From the NCBI RefSeq assembly GCF_009935845.1, contig NZ_QWEK01000017.1, forward strand, positions 1-64,000: DNA of 64,000 bases, written 5' to 3'. Origin of the DNA: Pseudoflavonifractor sp. 524-17. GTDB taxonomy: Bacteria; Bacillota; Clostridia; Oscillospirales; Oscillospiraceae. Below the pieces are notes generated by a model. It saw nothing but the letters and a program-made list of their open reading frames with translations, had not been told where the DNA came from and made no database searches. Both the position numbers and the translations under genes were made by a program. Below, in pieces: positions 9,443 through 17,728 of this stretch; the first letter of the stretch is position 1, and every line of letters begins with the position of its first letter.

Positions 9443-11030
9443 AGCGGCTTTGCAAGAGGCGTATTTCATGGAGTTGGAGGAAATACCTTCCGATGAAATA
9501 TTGAGCGAAGATGATACTCTGACTTTTTCATCAGCTTTTGAACGCAAAATGAAAAAGCTAATTCGCAGGGCCGATCACCCTGTCCGGCATCGAATTGCCC
9601 AAGCTGCGGCTTGTCTCCTGCTGTTGGCGCTGTTGAGCGGCTGCACCGTATTGGCAGTCAGCCCGGAGGCAAGGGCGGCGTTCGTGGGCTGGATACGAGA
9701 AACGTATGAATCGTGGTTCGTTTACCGCTATTCCGGCGAGGAGCAGCCTCCCTCGGAGGATAAAGTATACGCTCCCACATGGGTTCCAGAGGGGTATGAG
9801 GAAATCGTTGCACCGCAAGTTGGAACCTATATCCGCTCGCAATATGAAAATAACGAAAATGAATTGTTGACTGTCTCATATTTGAAAGGCACAGAAAAAT
9901 CATCGCTGAATGTGGAATGGGAGGGCGCAATCGTTCAAGAATCTTCTGTAGGGAATTTGCCTGCGGATTTATACCTGAATCCGAACGATGGTCCCAGCAT
10001 TTTGGTGTGGACGGATTATGAACGTGATGCTGTTTTTTGGATTACCGCCCCATTGTCGGGGGGCGAATTAGTAAAAGTTGCCGAGAGCATCCAGCAATCG
10101 GAGTCCATGCCCAGGCGGTACAGGGTGACCTGGCTGCCCTTGGAGTATGGCGGGTATTATTTGGAGTCGGAGAACGAGGAGGCAGGAAGCGGCGAGATTG
10201 TGTACGGCAACGATCAGGGCTTCTCCATCACATTCGGGTATTCCAATGACGATGCCCAGGCGCCCAGGCCCAGGACAAACGGCGTCAAGGCTGTCTCTGT
10301 GGACGGTAGGGCCGCGGAGCTGTACCCAAGCGGCACCAAGGGCGGGGACAGTGTTTTGGTGTGGCCCGCCGCCGAGGGCAGAAGCACCCTATGGGTGTGC
10401 GCACCGTTGCCGGAAGAGGAACTGATCCAGATTGCGGAAAACGTGATCGTACAGCTCAACAGATTCACAGACCTGATTGATATCCAGACTGCCAACGAAG
10501 GAGAAACTCCGCTGCTGGAGGCAGTGGAACAGGCGTTGACGGAAACCTATGTGGCCCAGGTGGAGGACTGCGCCAAACGGGCCGCAAAAACCGGCAATTA
10601 TGCGTCGGAGGAGTATGACCGGTTACAGAATGACCAGATGGCCCGGTATATCTCCCCGGAACGGGAGGAAGCGCTGGCCCGTGTCTCCGCCCTAACCGAT
10701 GCGCTCCGGAAGGAGGGGCGGTCTGGCGAGACCATTGTGAGCCTGTTCGGCCCGTTCTACGCAGCCACCATCTGGGTGAGCGACGATGTTGATTACGCGC
10801 TGCTTGCCGAATACGGTATGTTGGATACGTTGGAATACTATTTCGATACCACTGCCAATATCGTGGACGAGCGGGGCGTATTGATTGCCACCTACCAAAT
10901 TCACTATCTCAGTGGCCGTGGAGAAACCATCACGGTGCCCACCGCCGAGGAAATGCAGTTTATGTATGAGAGCAATCAAATTTATCTAAAGGCATATCGT
11001 GCGGCACAGGCGGAAACAACCCAGGAATGA
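9429..11030 (+). CDS. Membrane anti-sigma-like protein: two DUF4367-type repeats plus an array-type domain
   Basis: A 533-residue protein overlapping the sigma gene. ATG 9,429 is seven bases from AAGGAG and preferred to ATG 9,423. A cytoplasmic N-terminus of about 54 residues is followed by one membrane segment (about 55-77), then an outside part. Two repeats of DUF4367 type follow (about 112-228 starting TWVPEGYEEI, and 230-350 starting VTWLPLEYGGYY). From about 360 comes a third domain with MARYISPEREEAL and MYESNQIYLKAYRAAQAE. This domain matches the proteins encoded at 11,047, 11,779, 17,729 and 18,406 at both motifs. The natural reading is an anti-sigma factor whose sensor carries a copy of the fold of the proteins its sigma factor controls. 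Confidence 0.85.
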   Translation: MKTLKAALQEAYFMELEEIPSDEILSEDDTLTFSSAFERKMKKLIRRADHPVRHRIAQAAACLLLLALLSGCTVLAVSPEARAAFVGWIRETYESWFVYRYSGEEQPPSEDKVYAPTWVPEGYEEIVAPQVGTYIRSQYENNENELLTVSYLKGTEKSSLNVEWEGAIVQESSVGNLPADLYLNPNDGPSILVWTDYERDAVFWITAPLSGGELVKVAESIQQSESMPRRYRVTWLPLEYGGYYLESENEEAGSGEIVYGNDQGFSITFGYSNDDAQAPRPRTNGVKAVSVDGRAAELYPSGTKGGDSVLVWPAAEGRSTLWVCAPLPEEELIQIAENVIVQLNRFTDLIDIQTANEGETPLLEAVEQALTETYVAQVEDCAKRAAKTGNYASEEYDRLQNDQMARYISPEREEALARVSALTDALRKEGRSGETIVSLFGPFYAATIWVSDDVDYALLAEYGMLDTLEYYFDTTANIVDERGVLIATYQIHYLSGRGETITVPTAEEMQFMYESNQIYLKAYRAAQAETTQE

Positions 11031-11046
11031 AATGGAGGAACAAAAT

Positions 11047-11763
11047 ATGCGTTTTAGCGGTATTCCAAGGAGTTACCGTACCAGCATGAGGCGAACATCG
11101 GGGATGTTGTCTATGCGGAGCAGGACAACTTCATCGCTTTTTAGTTCGTTGAAAAGTGGGGGACGGTTCAAGCTCAAATCCGGCAGTTTGCTTAACAATT
11201 CATCCATCAGCCGTAAGTCTAATAAAACTTCTCTCTCCAAAATTATTCGCTCGGATATCGTGAATGTCAGCGCTGTCAGCAGCAAGGTTAGCAGCGGTCT
11301 GACCAAGGAATATGTGAGTGCGCTTGAAACCCAGGCCAAGAAGGATGCCCAAGCCGGGGCCTATGGCAAGGATGGCAAAATGTCAGAGCTTCGAGCTGAA
11401 CAGATGAAGAAATATATCTCCCCAGATCGGGATTCAGCTATTTCCCAGGTGTCAAAGCTCCTATCGGCCGGTTCGTTTCAAAAGGCAGGGGCAAACAGAG
11501 CGAAATTATCTGGCCTGCCCTATACAGCCACCGTAACAAAAGGACGGAATGGGACGACAGCAGAAATTTTCGACGAGTATGGAGAGAAGTTTGCCAGCTA
11601 TGACGGTAAAACTGGTGAATGGAAAAAGATAGCTACCAAGGCTGAAGCACAGTTCCAGACAGCATCGAGTTCAATCTTCGGTGAAGCCTATCGCGCGGCC
11701 CAATCTGGGCTGCGTAGCAGTAGTGGAAACAGAACACAGTCCAGTTTAGACTTTCGTGCATAA
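11047..11763 (+). CDS. Array family P, member 1 (unknown function)
   Basis: A 238-residue protein with GGAGGA before ATG 11,047. The first 65 residues are rich in Ser, Arg, Lys and Thr and look unstructured; there is no signal peptide or membrane segment. The family domain follows: LTKEYVSALETQAKKDA, then MKKYISPDRDSAISQV, then TTAEIFDEYGEKFASY, and a closing ATKAEAQFQ...EAYRAAQSG. It ends SSLDFRA, the tail shared across the array. The same motifs occur in the anti-sigma protein just upstream. I do not recognise a function; the lack of a Sec signal leaves open an intracellular role or export by another route. Confidence 0.75.
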   Translation: MRFSGIPRSYRTSMRRTSGMLSMRSRTTSSLFSSLKSGGRFKLKSGSLLNNSSISRKSNKTSLSKIIRSDIVNVSAVSSKVSSGLTKEYVSALETQAKKDAQAGAYGKDGKMSELRAEQMKKYISPDRDSAISQVSKLLSAGSFQKAGANRAKLSGLPYTATVTKGRNGTTAEIFDEYGEKFASYDGKTGEWKKIATKAEAQFQTASSSIFGEAYRAAQSGLRSSSGNRTQSSLDFRA

Positions 11764-11778
11764 CAAGGAGGCAGCACT

Positions 11779-12429
11779 ATGGCAATCAACGGTGTTCTCG
11801 GTGCTTACAATTCTTATGGCTCTTATAGAGCCACCAGCAGACCCACCAACCGTTCAGCGTCCAAAATATCAGTCAGCGAGGACGGCTTATATGAGCCGAT
11901 CAGCAAGAAAGTCAGTGGAGCTTTATCTGACGAGTATGTTGAGCAAATCAAAGCCCAAGCCCGCGCTGATGCTGCAAAAGGCCGCTACATGGACGGGTAC
12001 GATAGCAAGCAGCGTACCGGCTTTACAGCCATGATGAATACGCAAATGAAACAGTATGTTTCCCCGGATCGGGCAAACCCCACTTCCCAAGTGTCCGCCG
12101 CAATCAACGATCCTAAACGTGTCTGGCATACTGGGGCAAATCTCTTGGATTTGTTAGACGGCCTCTGTACTGCCAAAGTATTCCACGGGCCTATGTTTGG
12201 AACTACGGCGGAGATTTATGACGGGAATGGCGAAATGATTGCGGGCTATCGTGACTCTTGTGGTTGGTTCGATGTTCCCACGAAAGACGAAACACGGTTC
12301 CAGTATGAATCTGCTCAGATTTACTGTGAGGCATACAGAGCGACCGAGGCAGAGATAGCCGCCGCCAAGCAGACGGCGGCTCCGGCGGTGAGCGGGGATG
12401 CACCCGCAAGTTTTGATATAAAGGTCTGA
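11779..12429 (+). CDS. Array family P, member 2 (unknown function)
   Basis: A 216-residue protein 15 bases after member 1, with GGAGG before ATG 11,779. It begins MAINGVLGAYNSYGSY and has a Ser/Thr-rich stretch, then LSDEYVEQIKAQARADA, MKQYVSPDRANPTSQV, TTAEIYDGNGEMIAGY and PTKDETRFQYESAQIYCEAY. The last segment is nearly the same as PTAEEMQFMYESNQIYLKAY of the anti-sigma protein, which makes this its closest relative in the array. It ends SFDIKV. Function unknown; no signal peptide. Confidence 0.75.
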   Translation: MAINGVLGAYNSYGSYRATSRPTNRSASKISVSEDGLYEPISKKVSGALSDEYVEQIKAQARADAAKGRYMDGYDSKQRTGFTAMMNTQMKQYVSPDRANPTSQVSAAINDPKRVWHTGANLLDLLDGLCTAKVFHGPMFGTTAEIYDGNGEMIAGYRDSCGWFDVPTKDETRFQYESAQIYCEAYRATEAEIAAAKQTAAPAVSGDAPASFDIKV

Positions 12430-12938
12430 TAGCCTTAATGAAATATGTGCTTTTCCCGATAAAGGTGTTGCTCCTGCCGAATATCCCAGCGCCATCATTG
12501 TTCCCAGCGTCGATCTGGATGAACCCATCGACCCCAACGTTTTGTAGATGAGCATAGACTCACCTATCCCCGCAATCTTAATTTAATGTTAGAAATAGTT
12601 TTCCTCCAATCCAAAACGCCTCTAAAACCGTAATTGCTTTCCCCGCAGGACTTAATTTTTCCGAGCACAAGCCGATATAAAAATTAAGGATGTTTTCCGT
12701 AGAAATGTGGGAAAAGAGGTTGACAAACGCTATGATTTGTGCTACCGTCAAGCAAGCGTAGCTATGACTATATAGCTTCGCAGCCTTTTTGCGCGGTTAC
12801 GGTAGATACGTTTTTATAGTAAAAGGCGTTTTTTGCCGCATGGTTATCCATGTGGCAAAAAGCGCTTTTTTCGATTTTACAGCGGATCATTGGACAAATC
12901 GAAAAGAAATCCAAAATCAGAAATGAGGAGGCAATCCC
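12430..12938 (+). other. Gene-free stretch with hairpins and a possible ECF promoter
   Basis: No convincing gene in 509 bases. In 12,438-12,547 one frame reads FPDKGVAPAEYPSAI...PSVDLDEPIDPNVL before TAG, which looks like the end of a lost gene. At 12,720 is TTGACAAACGC followed 17 bases after AAC by CGTC, similar in form to ECF promoters (AAC near -35, CGTC near -10). Between 12,742 and 12,813 CTACCGT...ACGGTAG encloses a second stem (GCGTAGCTAT/ATAGCTTCGC). The terminator-like hairpin at 12,821-12,871 follows. Confidence 0.5.
12821..12871 (+). terminator. Long terminator-like hairpin between array genes
   Basis: A roughly 23-bp stem with G-U pairs, AAAAGGCG...GCCGCATGG with TCCATGTGGC...GCGCTTTTTT, loop TTA, ending in a run of T. 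It would end the sigma/anti-sigma/P1/P2 operon, or act as an attenuator before the gene at 12,939, and could work on both strands. Confidence 0.75.
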
Positions 12939-13376
12939 ATGACAATCACGCAGATGGTACAGAGCCAACAGCGGCAGCGCATCGGTGAGTTGGTCCAGAA
13001 GCAGCAAGATAAGCCTCATATCAATCCCTACGGTACTCCCGGCATGAGTCTAAACGATGCCGGCGACTATCGGAAGATGGTCCCCGTAGACAAGAGTGTG
13101 GTGCAGCAGGTCAAGCAGATCGCTTTCAACCATATGAAGAACAGCTATGGCGTGAGCGATGGCGAGGACATCAGCAAGGTCATTCGGGACTATACCATGT
13201 CCTTGGCTCCAGAAAAACGACTCAGTGCATCATGGACGCTGAATGAGATTTTTCAAAGCGAGGCCACTCGGCTGGGAGAGTTTGTCCATCAGCAAGACCC
13301 GAATTGGAATTGGGGAAAGCCCTTTGACATCAGCATCTTGGACGACTACCGGCAAGGTGTGGATATGCAGGTATAA
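12939..13376 (+). CDS. Array protein Q (unknown function, 145 aa)
   Basis: A 145-residue protein with GAGGAGG before ATG 12,939. It starts MTITQMVQSQQRQRIGELVQ, is rich in Gln and mostly helical, and has no signal peptide or membrane segment. A central part reads DKSVVQQVKQIAFNHMKN and the second half has a short conserved-looking WNWGKPFDISILDDY. The end is GVDMQV, matching the array tail seen in family P and in the 16,166 product although the bodies are not alike. I recognise no domain. It starts a second group of array genes after a strong hairpin. Confidence 0.65.
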   Translation: MTITQMVQSQQRQRIGELVQKQQDKPHINPYGTPGMSLNDAGDYRKMVPVDKSVVQQVKQIAFNHMKNSYGVSDGEDISKVIRDYTMSLAPEKRLSASWTLNEIFQSEATRLGEFVHQQDPNWNWGKPFDISILDDYRQGVDMQV

Positions 13377-13426
13377 TCGGATCATAACCCATAAAGAGCA
13401 TATTTTGAACTGGGGAGGTATAAACG

Positions 13427-14503
13427 ATGTCTTTGATCGTATCACAGACGCCAGTGAACCGGCTCCCCGCCAAACTGGTAAATAACGCTGCTTTTGTCAA
13501 ACAGATTGGCTTTGACCCCGTACATCAGAGCACCGAAAGCAATCAGCCTGCGGAAAAAATTCATGGCGGTGAGCATTCGCACTTTGATTCCGTTTCCATC
13601 AGTGATAGTGCAACGATGCACATATACAGCGACCCCACTATGTCTATTGAGGCCGGGCCGGATGCGCCTGCTTACGACCCCGATGCAAAAATACGAGTCT
13701 ATTTCAATGCTCTCTCTGGCAGGGACTATTATCTCACTCAGGAGCGAGCGCAGAATGGTGCGGTGGCGGATTACTTTTTTGAACTGCGTCCCGATGATAT
13801 TGAGCAGCAGGCCAAGGCCATTGTCAGCGGTGAAGGATATGATCCCTATCATCCGGCTACAGAGTTTTTTGTCAAGGGCCTATGCCAGTGGTTTTCGGAG
13901 GAGGATACAAAATCTGTTGCTGAAACCTTCGAGGCGGTGTGCCGCGAATATGCGGGGATACTGGAAACAGGGCGTACCCCTGCCCTGTCGGAATTGAAAA
14001 CCACTTTTTCCTTCTGCGGTGAGGAAGTCAGCGTTTCCAAACTGTTCAATATGGTAGAGGCTGGGAAGAAGATCTCACAGCAGTCCAGTCGGTACGGTTG
14101 CATTGGAACCAGTATGTATATCGGCCTCGCTGCTGAAGGGATGTTGAAGTCAGCAGCCTTGAATTATGCAAATACATTGTCCTCCGGTGTCGGTAAGGCA
14201 TTTGCGGACAATTTTGAGAAACTTTTTGATAACAGCGCAAAGTGTAGTGTCCAAAAGTGGAATGAGTGGAGCAAAACGGACGCAAGCAGCACCTTGCCAA
14301 AAGACTATCGTGACTATATCGCAGATCAAGCGTCCTACGCCTATCAGTTGTTCTCCCAGTCCAATCTGACCAGCGGGGATGTATCCGCTAAAATCAATCA
14401 GTTTTGTATCAGGAACCAGTACACTTACGGAGGCATGGCGACAACTGATTTCCGCAATATTATGAGTGGGTACTATCAGGAGATCGTAAAGCTGCTTGCA
14501 TGA
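13427..14503 (+). CDS. Array family B, member 1 (unknown function)
   Basis: A 358-residue protein with GGGGAGG before ATG 13,427. The N-terminal 70 residues are polar and contain DSVSISDSA, similar to the short motif before the folded part of FlgM-like and related proteins. The C-terminal half has LSELKTTFSFCGEEVSVSKL, matching LSKVKTTLTVGGGEVSISQL and LSKVKTTLTIGGSDVTISKL of the proteins at 20,656 and 21,803, so the three form a family. This member is the most divergent. No signal peptide, membrane segment or known enzyme motif is visible. It does not carry the array tail (it ends VKLLA). Confidence 0.7.
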   Translation: MSLIVSQTPVNRLPAKLVNNAAFVKQIGFDPVHQSTESNQPAEKIHGGEHSHFDSVSISDSATMHIYSDPTMSIEAGPDAPAYDPDAKIRVYFNALSGRDYYLTQERAQNGAVADYFFELRPDDIEQQAKAIVSGEGYDPYHPATEFFVKGLCQWFSEEDTKSVAETFEAVCREYAGILETGRTPALSELKTTFSFCGEEVSVSKLFNMVEAGKKISQQSSRYGCIGTSMYIGLAAEGMLKSAALNYANTLSSGVGKAFADNFEKLFDNSAKCSVQKWNEWSKTDASSTLPKDYRDYIADQASYAYQLFSQSNLTSGDVSAKINQFCIRNQYTYGGMATTDFRNIMSGYYQEIVKLLA

Positions 14504-14543
14504 CAAGAAAGGAAGTAAGCCGCACAAATTAGGAGGCATTGAT

Positions 14544-15250
14544 GTGAAAAAAATCTCTGTTCTTTTACTTGTCCTATCTCTGGCATTGAGCCTCTGTGCG
14601 TGTTCCAAAGCAAGCCAGATTCCATCTCTCGAAGAAATTGTAGAAATGGGACGGAATGGGGCAATGAGCAGCTACAGCGGTCACAGGGATGGACATTGGC
14701 AGACCTTGAAAAAGTATGGGGGAAAGCCGATGGCGGACTGTCTGGAATGTATGGCTGCTTCTGGAAAGTAAATGATAACGCATCGGTCACTGTGCGATAT
14801 TATGATGCGGAGATTGATAATATCAGATATATTGCCGTTACTGAAGCGGAAGATAAGGAAACAGCTTCGCTCACAACTGAAACGACAGCTTTGGATGATA
14901 TTACGCAAACGTCGATTATTGAATCGGATAAAGACGCATTAGACATTGTGAACATTATTGATAGAACAAAAACAGAAGGACTTCCCTATGATATGGCAGA
15001 AGAAAAGTTTTTTGAAGATGGTGACAATGAATACTATTTTAGTGGGATTTATAGCCATTATGTTATCGTTCACTATGGAGACGGGAGCCAAGAAGATATA
15101 GTAACTGCTTTGAACACCGGAAAGGCAATCATTTCTGATTTGGACAAATTTGGGGTAAGTTATACTGTTAAGCCCTCTGGGATGAGAAGTGCTGAACTAC
15201 CCAATAATCCCATCAGTCAAACCGGGACCGAAGAAGCAGAAATGAGGTAG
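14544..15250 (+). pseudogene. Lipoprotein of unknown function, frameshifted
   Basis: A GTG start at 14,544 follows AGGAGG and opens a lipoprotein signal (KKISVLLLVLSLALSLCAC; lipobox LSLC). After EEIVEMGRNGAMSSYSG the frame continues wrongly and stops at 14,771, while another frame takes up from about 14,690 with WTLADLEKVWGKADGGLSG and WKVNDNASVTVRYY, followed by a Thr/Asp/Glu-rich region to TAG at 15,250. The join GW.L.DLEKVWG.ADG...GCFW suits small Clostridia lipoproteins with a beta-rich domain. A one-base change near 14,690 broke the gene, unless it is a sequencing error or a programmed shift, for which I see no slippery heptamer with a strong structure. Confidence 0.7.
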
Positions 15251-15256
15251 ATAAAA

Positions 15257-16111
15257 GTGAATGTAACAAACTTTGCAAATCTTTTTCACCAAAACAGTAT
15301 CTTCCAGCAGAATAAACCGCTGGGGCAAAAACTTGTTCAGCCGCCGATCAATGACACACTGCACCGGCTATCCGAAAATCTGCTGAACGCGAAAAATCAG
15401 GCAAAGGATATGAAAACCCGGTTTGATACGTTGGAGCTGTCGGCGGAGGCCACGGAGGGCAAGAAAAATTCCGCGCTGGAGGAAATGCCGGAGGGCCTGC
15501 TACACTTCTACTTAAACCAGTGTAAAGTTGGCGCGCATTTGAGCCAGCAGCACGAAGCGTCTTTGATGGAATACCGGGATCAGCTCTCCGCCTTTGACCA
15601 AACCATTCAAGAATATCAGGATATGCTGGACGGCAACAAGGCTTTGCCGGAGCAGATGAAGCTGGAGCACATCTCCAAGCTGCTGGACGCTACCAGGGCA
15701 GCGCGTGAACAGTTTATGCAGCAGGGCGCGGCGGAGCTGAACCGGGTATCGGATAACAACCCCACCCAAGAAGGCTATATGGGAAAGGCTTACAGCAAGG
15801 CCGCAGAGTGGGCAGGGAACGGCTCTAATGATACCCACTGGCAAATCGACACCTCCTCAGACGATATTTACGGTGAAATTGACCGCGCTCTTTCCTCCGC
15901 GCATAGCATAACATCCACGTTCCAAAAAGGGGCCTCCAACATCCTGGCCGAGTTGAAGCGGCGGGACTGTGTCGAGGAGGGGGAAGAAATTCATTTTGAA
16001 GATCAGGAGACAGCGACCAGCGGCGCCGTTCAGCGAGAATCGCTGTTTCAGTCCATTTATAACGGGATATGGAACACGTTCAAACAGAGCGTTGACAACG
16101 GTGCAGAGTAA
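15257..16111 (+). CDS. Array protein (284 aa, helical, unknown function)
   Basis: A 284-residue protein with a GTG start at 15,257, six bases after the lipoprotein stop. The N-terminus (NVTNFANLFHQNSIFQQN) is polar and Asn/Gln-rich, followed by long helices with coiled-coil character; DTLELSAEA near residue 57 resembles DSVSISDSA (13,427) and DEIVISPEA (19,045). The C-terminal FQSIYNGIWNTFKQSVDN is worth noting because degraded copies of the DNA coding for it occur at 17,643-17,710 and 18,997-19,030. No signal peptide and no known domain. Its place in the array suggests a shared route with the P and B proteins. Confidence 0.7.
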   Translation: MNVTNFANLFHQNSIFQQNKPLGQKLVQPPINDTLHRLSENLLNAKNQAKDMKTRFDTLELSAEATEGKKNSALEEMPEGLLHFYLNQCKVGAHLSQQHEASLMEYRDQLSAFDQTIQEYQDMLDGNKALPEQMKLEHISKLLDATRAAREQFMQQGAAELNRVSDNNPTQEGYMGKAYSKAAEWAGNGSNDTHWQIDTSSDDIYGEIDRALSSAHSITSTFQKGASNILAELKRRDCVEEGEEIHFEDQETATSGAVQRESLFQSIYNGIWNTFKQSVDNGAE

Positions 16112-16165
16112 ACAATAGCAGACAATCGCTCAACCGCTATAACTCTATTTTAGGGAGGACACACC

Positions 16166-17629
16166 ATGAATATCATGAACTGGGGAAACATCCCCAACAT
16201 TACCAACCAGATCACCACCGGCGCACCCCAAGCGGGCCTCCGTTGCGACCCCAGTGCTGCGGTATGCTCCACCGGCAAGAGCGTGGCCCCCGGCACGGAC
16301 ATCAGCGGCCTTGGAACGCTGAAAAATATTGATGAAGCCGCCCGGCAGGGTTACCGGGAGGACTTCTCCATTCGGGATGCGGCGGAGGGCCTGTGGCGGA
16401 AGGAGAATTTTAACTTCAACATCTTTGACCCTGCCAGCATCCAGCGGATGCAGGATCGTGTGCGGCAGGGCACCTATACCATGACGCCTACCGATGCGGA
16501 ACTGTCTTCTTACATAGATACCCTGCGGCAGAACGGTCTGGACGGTGCTGTGGACTGGAACGGCCTGAGCCATGAGATGAAGTCGTTCCAGGCCACCTCT
16601 GCGGAGGAGCTGGAGGATGGGCTGAACTACATGGCCTCCCGCTATGTGGCGGCGCTGGATAAACTGGAGCGCAACTATACCGGCGACGAACTGACCACCC
16701 AGCTTGCCAAGCTGGAGGAAATCTATCAGGCCGGAAAAGCTGGTATGATTGATGGCTACACCCAGCTTTTGCAGGACAATCTGGGTATCTCCGACAGTGA
16801 CGCCCAGGCAGTCCGGGACAGTTTCTCCTCCATCCTTGCGGAGAAAGAGGAGGCTTACCGGGGCGCGTTAAAGCAGGTCCATGAGGCCGTGGCGCAGACT
16901 GGTACGGACAGCGTGTGGCTGAAGAACCACGATGCCTATATCGCCTCCCAGCTCCGGGCGGCGGCAGGCGCATCAGGGCAGAGTGGGGCCCGATACTCGG
17001 TGCAGGACCTGACCGCCGCCGGCCAGATTGCCCAGAACTACCGGACGGAGATTGACGGCGCATCCTCCTGCGGGCGGAACGAAGCGACGTTGGCGCTGGG
17101 TCTGTCCATGGCGGACATGAAGGCGGAGGCCATGATCTCCAAGGGGCTGGTAAGCGGCAGCATGGCGGACCTGCTCCGAAGCAGCCGCACCCAGGGGCAC
17201 CAGAACGCCCTCGCCGCTCTGGACCGAGCCCTGGCGAACCGGGAGAGCCACCGGGCCACCGGCGAGCCCAAGGGAACCTACGCCCCGGTAGACAGTGCGG
17301 TGTTTCGGGGAATCTACGATGCTGTCTTGGACGCCTATCGTCAGAACGGCGGCGATGCCGCCAAGGCAATCCAAGCTGGTGCCTCCGCCGGGGAGAAGCT
17401 GACCGCTCAGGCTACCGCCAGGGCTCCCAAGGCCGCGCGCTGGGGCGCGAGCATGAGGAGTTATTGGCAGGAGTTTTACAAGGTCCCGGAGGAGCAGGCC
17501 ACGGTCTTGGGCTTGCAGATCAAGTATCTGACGAACCAAAAGTCCAGGAGCTCTGCCTACCAGAAGTACGTTACCGGCTGGCAGGACTTCCTTGCCTCTA
17601 TTGGCGGCGGAGTGGATATGCGGGCGTAA
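16166..17629 (+). CDS. Large helical array protein (487 aa, unknown function)
   Basis: A 487-residue protein with AGGGAGGA before ATG 16,166. It begins MNIMNWGNIPNITNQITTG, with a Gly/Ala/Thr-rich polar start, then is almost wholly helical (for example ELTTQLAKLEEIYQAGKAGM and VRDSFSSILAEKEEAYRGAL). There is no signal peptide or membrane segment. It ends GGGVDMRA, the array tail. Base composition is richer in G+C than its neighbours at 13-15 kb and 18-23 kb, so its origin may differ. Overall it recalls helical secreted proteins lacking Sec signals, but I recognise no family. Confidence 0.7.
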   Translation: MNIMNWGNIPNITNQITTGAPQAGLRCDPSAAVCSTGKSVAPGTDISGLGTLKNIDEAARQGYREDFSIRDAAEGLWRKENFNFNIFDPASIQRMQDRVRQGTYTMTPTDAELSSYIDTLRQNGLDGAVDWNGLSHEMKSFQATSAEELEDGLNYMASRYVAALDKLERNYTGDELTTQLAKLEEIYQAGKAGMIDGYTQLLQDNLGISDSDAQAVRDSFSSILAEKEEAYRGALKQVHEAVAQTGTDSVWLKNHDAYIASQLRAAAGASGQSGARYSVQDLTAAGQIAQNYRTEIDGASSCGRNEATLALGLSMADMKAEAMISKGLVSGSMADLLRSSRTQGHQNALAALDRALANRESHRATGEPKGTYAPVDSAVFRGIYDAVLDAYRQNGGDAAKAIQAGASAGEKLTAQATARAPKAARWGASMRSYWQEFYKVPEEQATVLGLQIKYLTNQKSRSSAYQKYVTGWQDFLASIGGGVDMRA

Positions 17630-17642
17630 ATACACATGGCGA

Positions 17643-17710
17643 TGCCGTTTTAGTCCATTTATGACGGGATATGGAACACGTTCAAAAAGAGCATTGACAG
17701 CGCGAAATAG
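17643..17710 (+). repeat. Relic of the 3' end of the 15,257 gene
   Basis: The bases TTTTAGTCCATTTATGACGG, then GATATGGAACACGTTC and the following 20 bases match the 3' end of the gene at 15,257-16,111 (16,047-16,105) with few changes, here with no gene body before them. A weaker trace (GGAATACGTTCAAAAAGAG) lies at 19,006-19,024, before the 19,045 gene. These relics show that modules of the array were duplicated and then partly deleted. Confidence 0.75.
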
Positions 17711-17728
17711 AAAAGGAGATTGTATAGT

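Noticed and set aside
12438-12547. Possible small gene after array member P2
   Set aside because: The frame reads plausibly but has no start codon or ribosome-binding site; kept only as a possible gene remnant.
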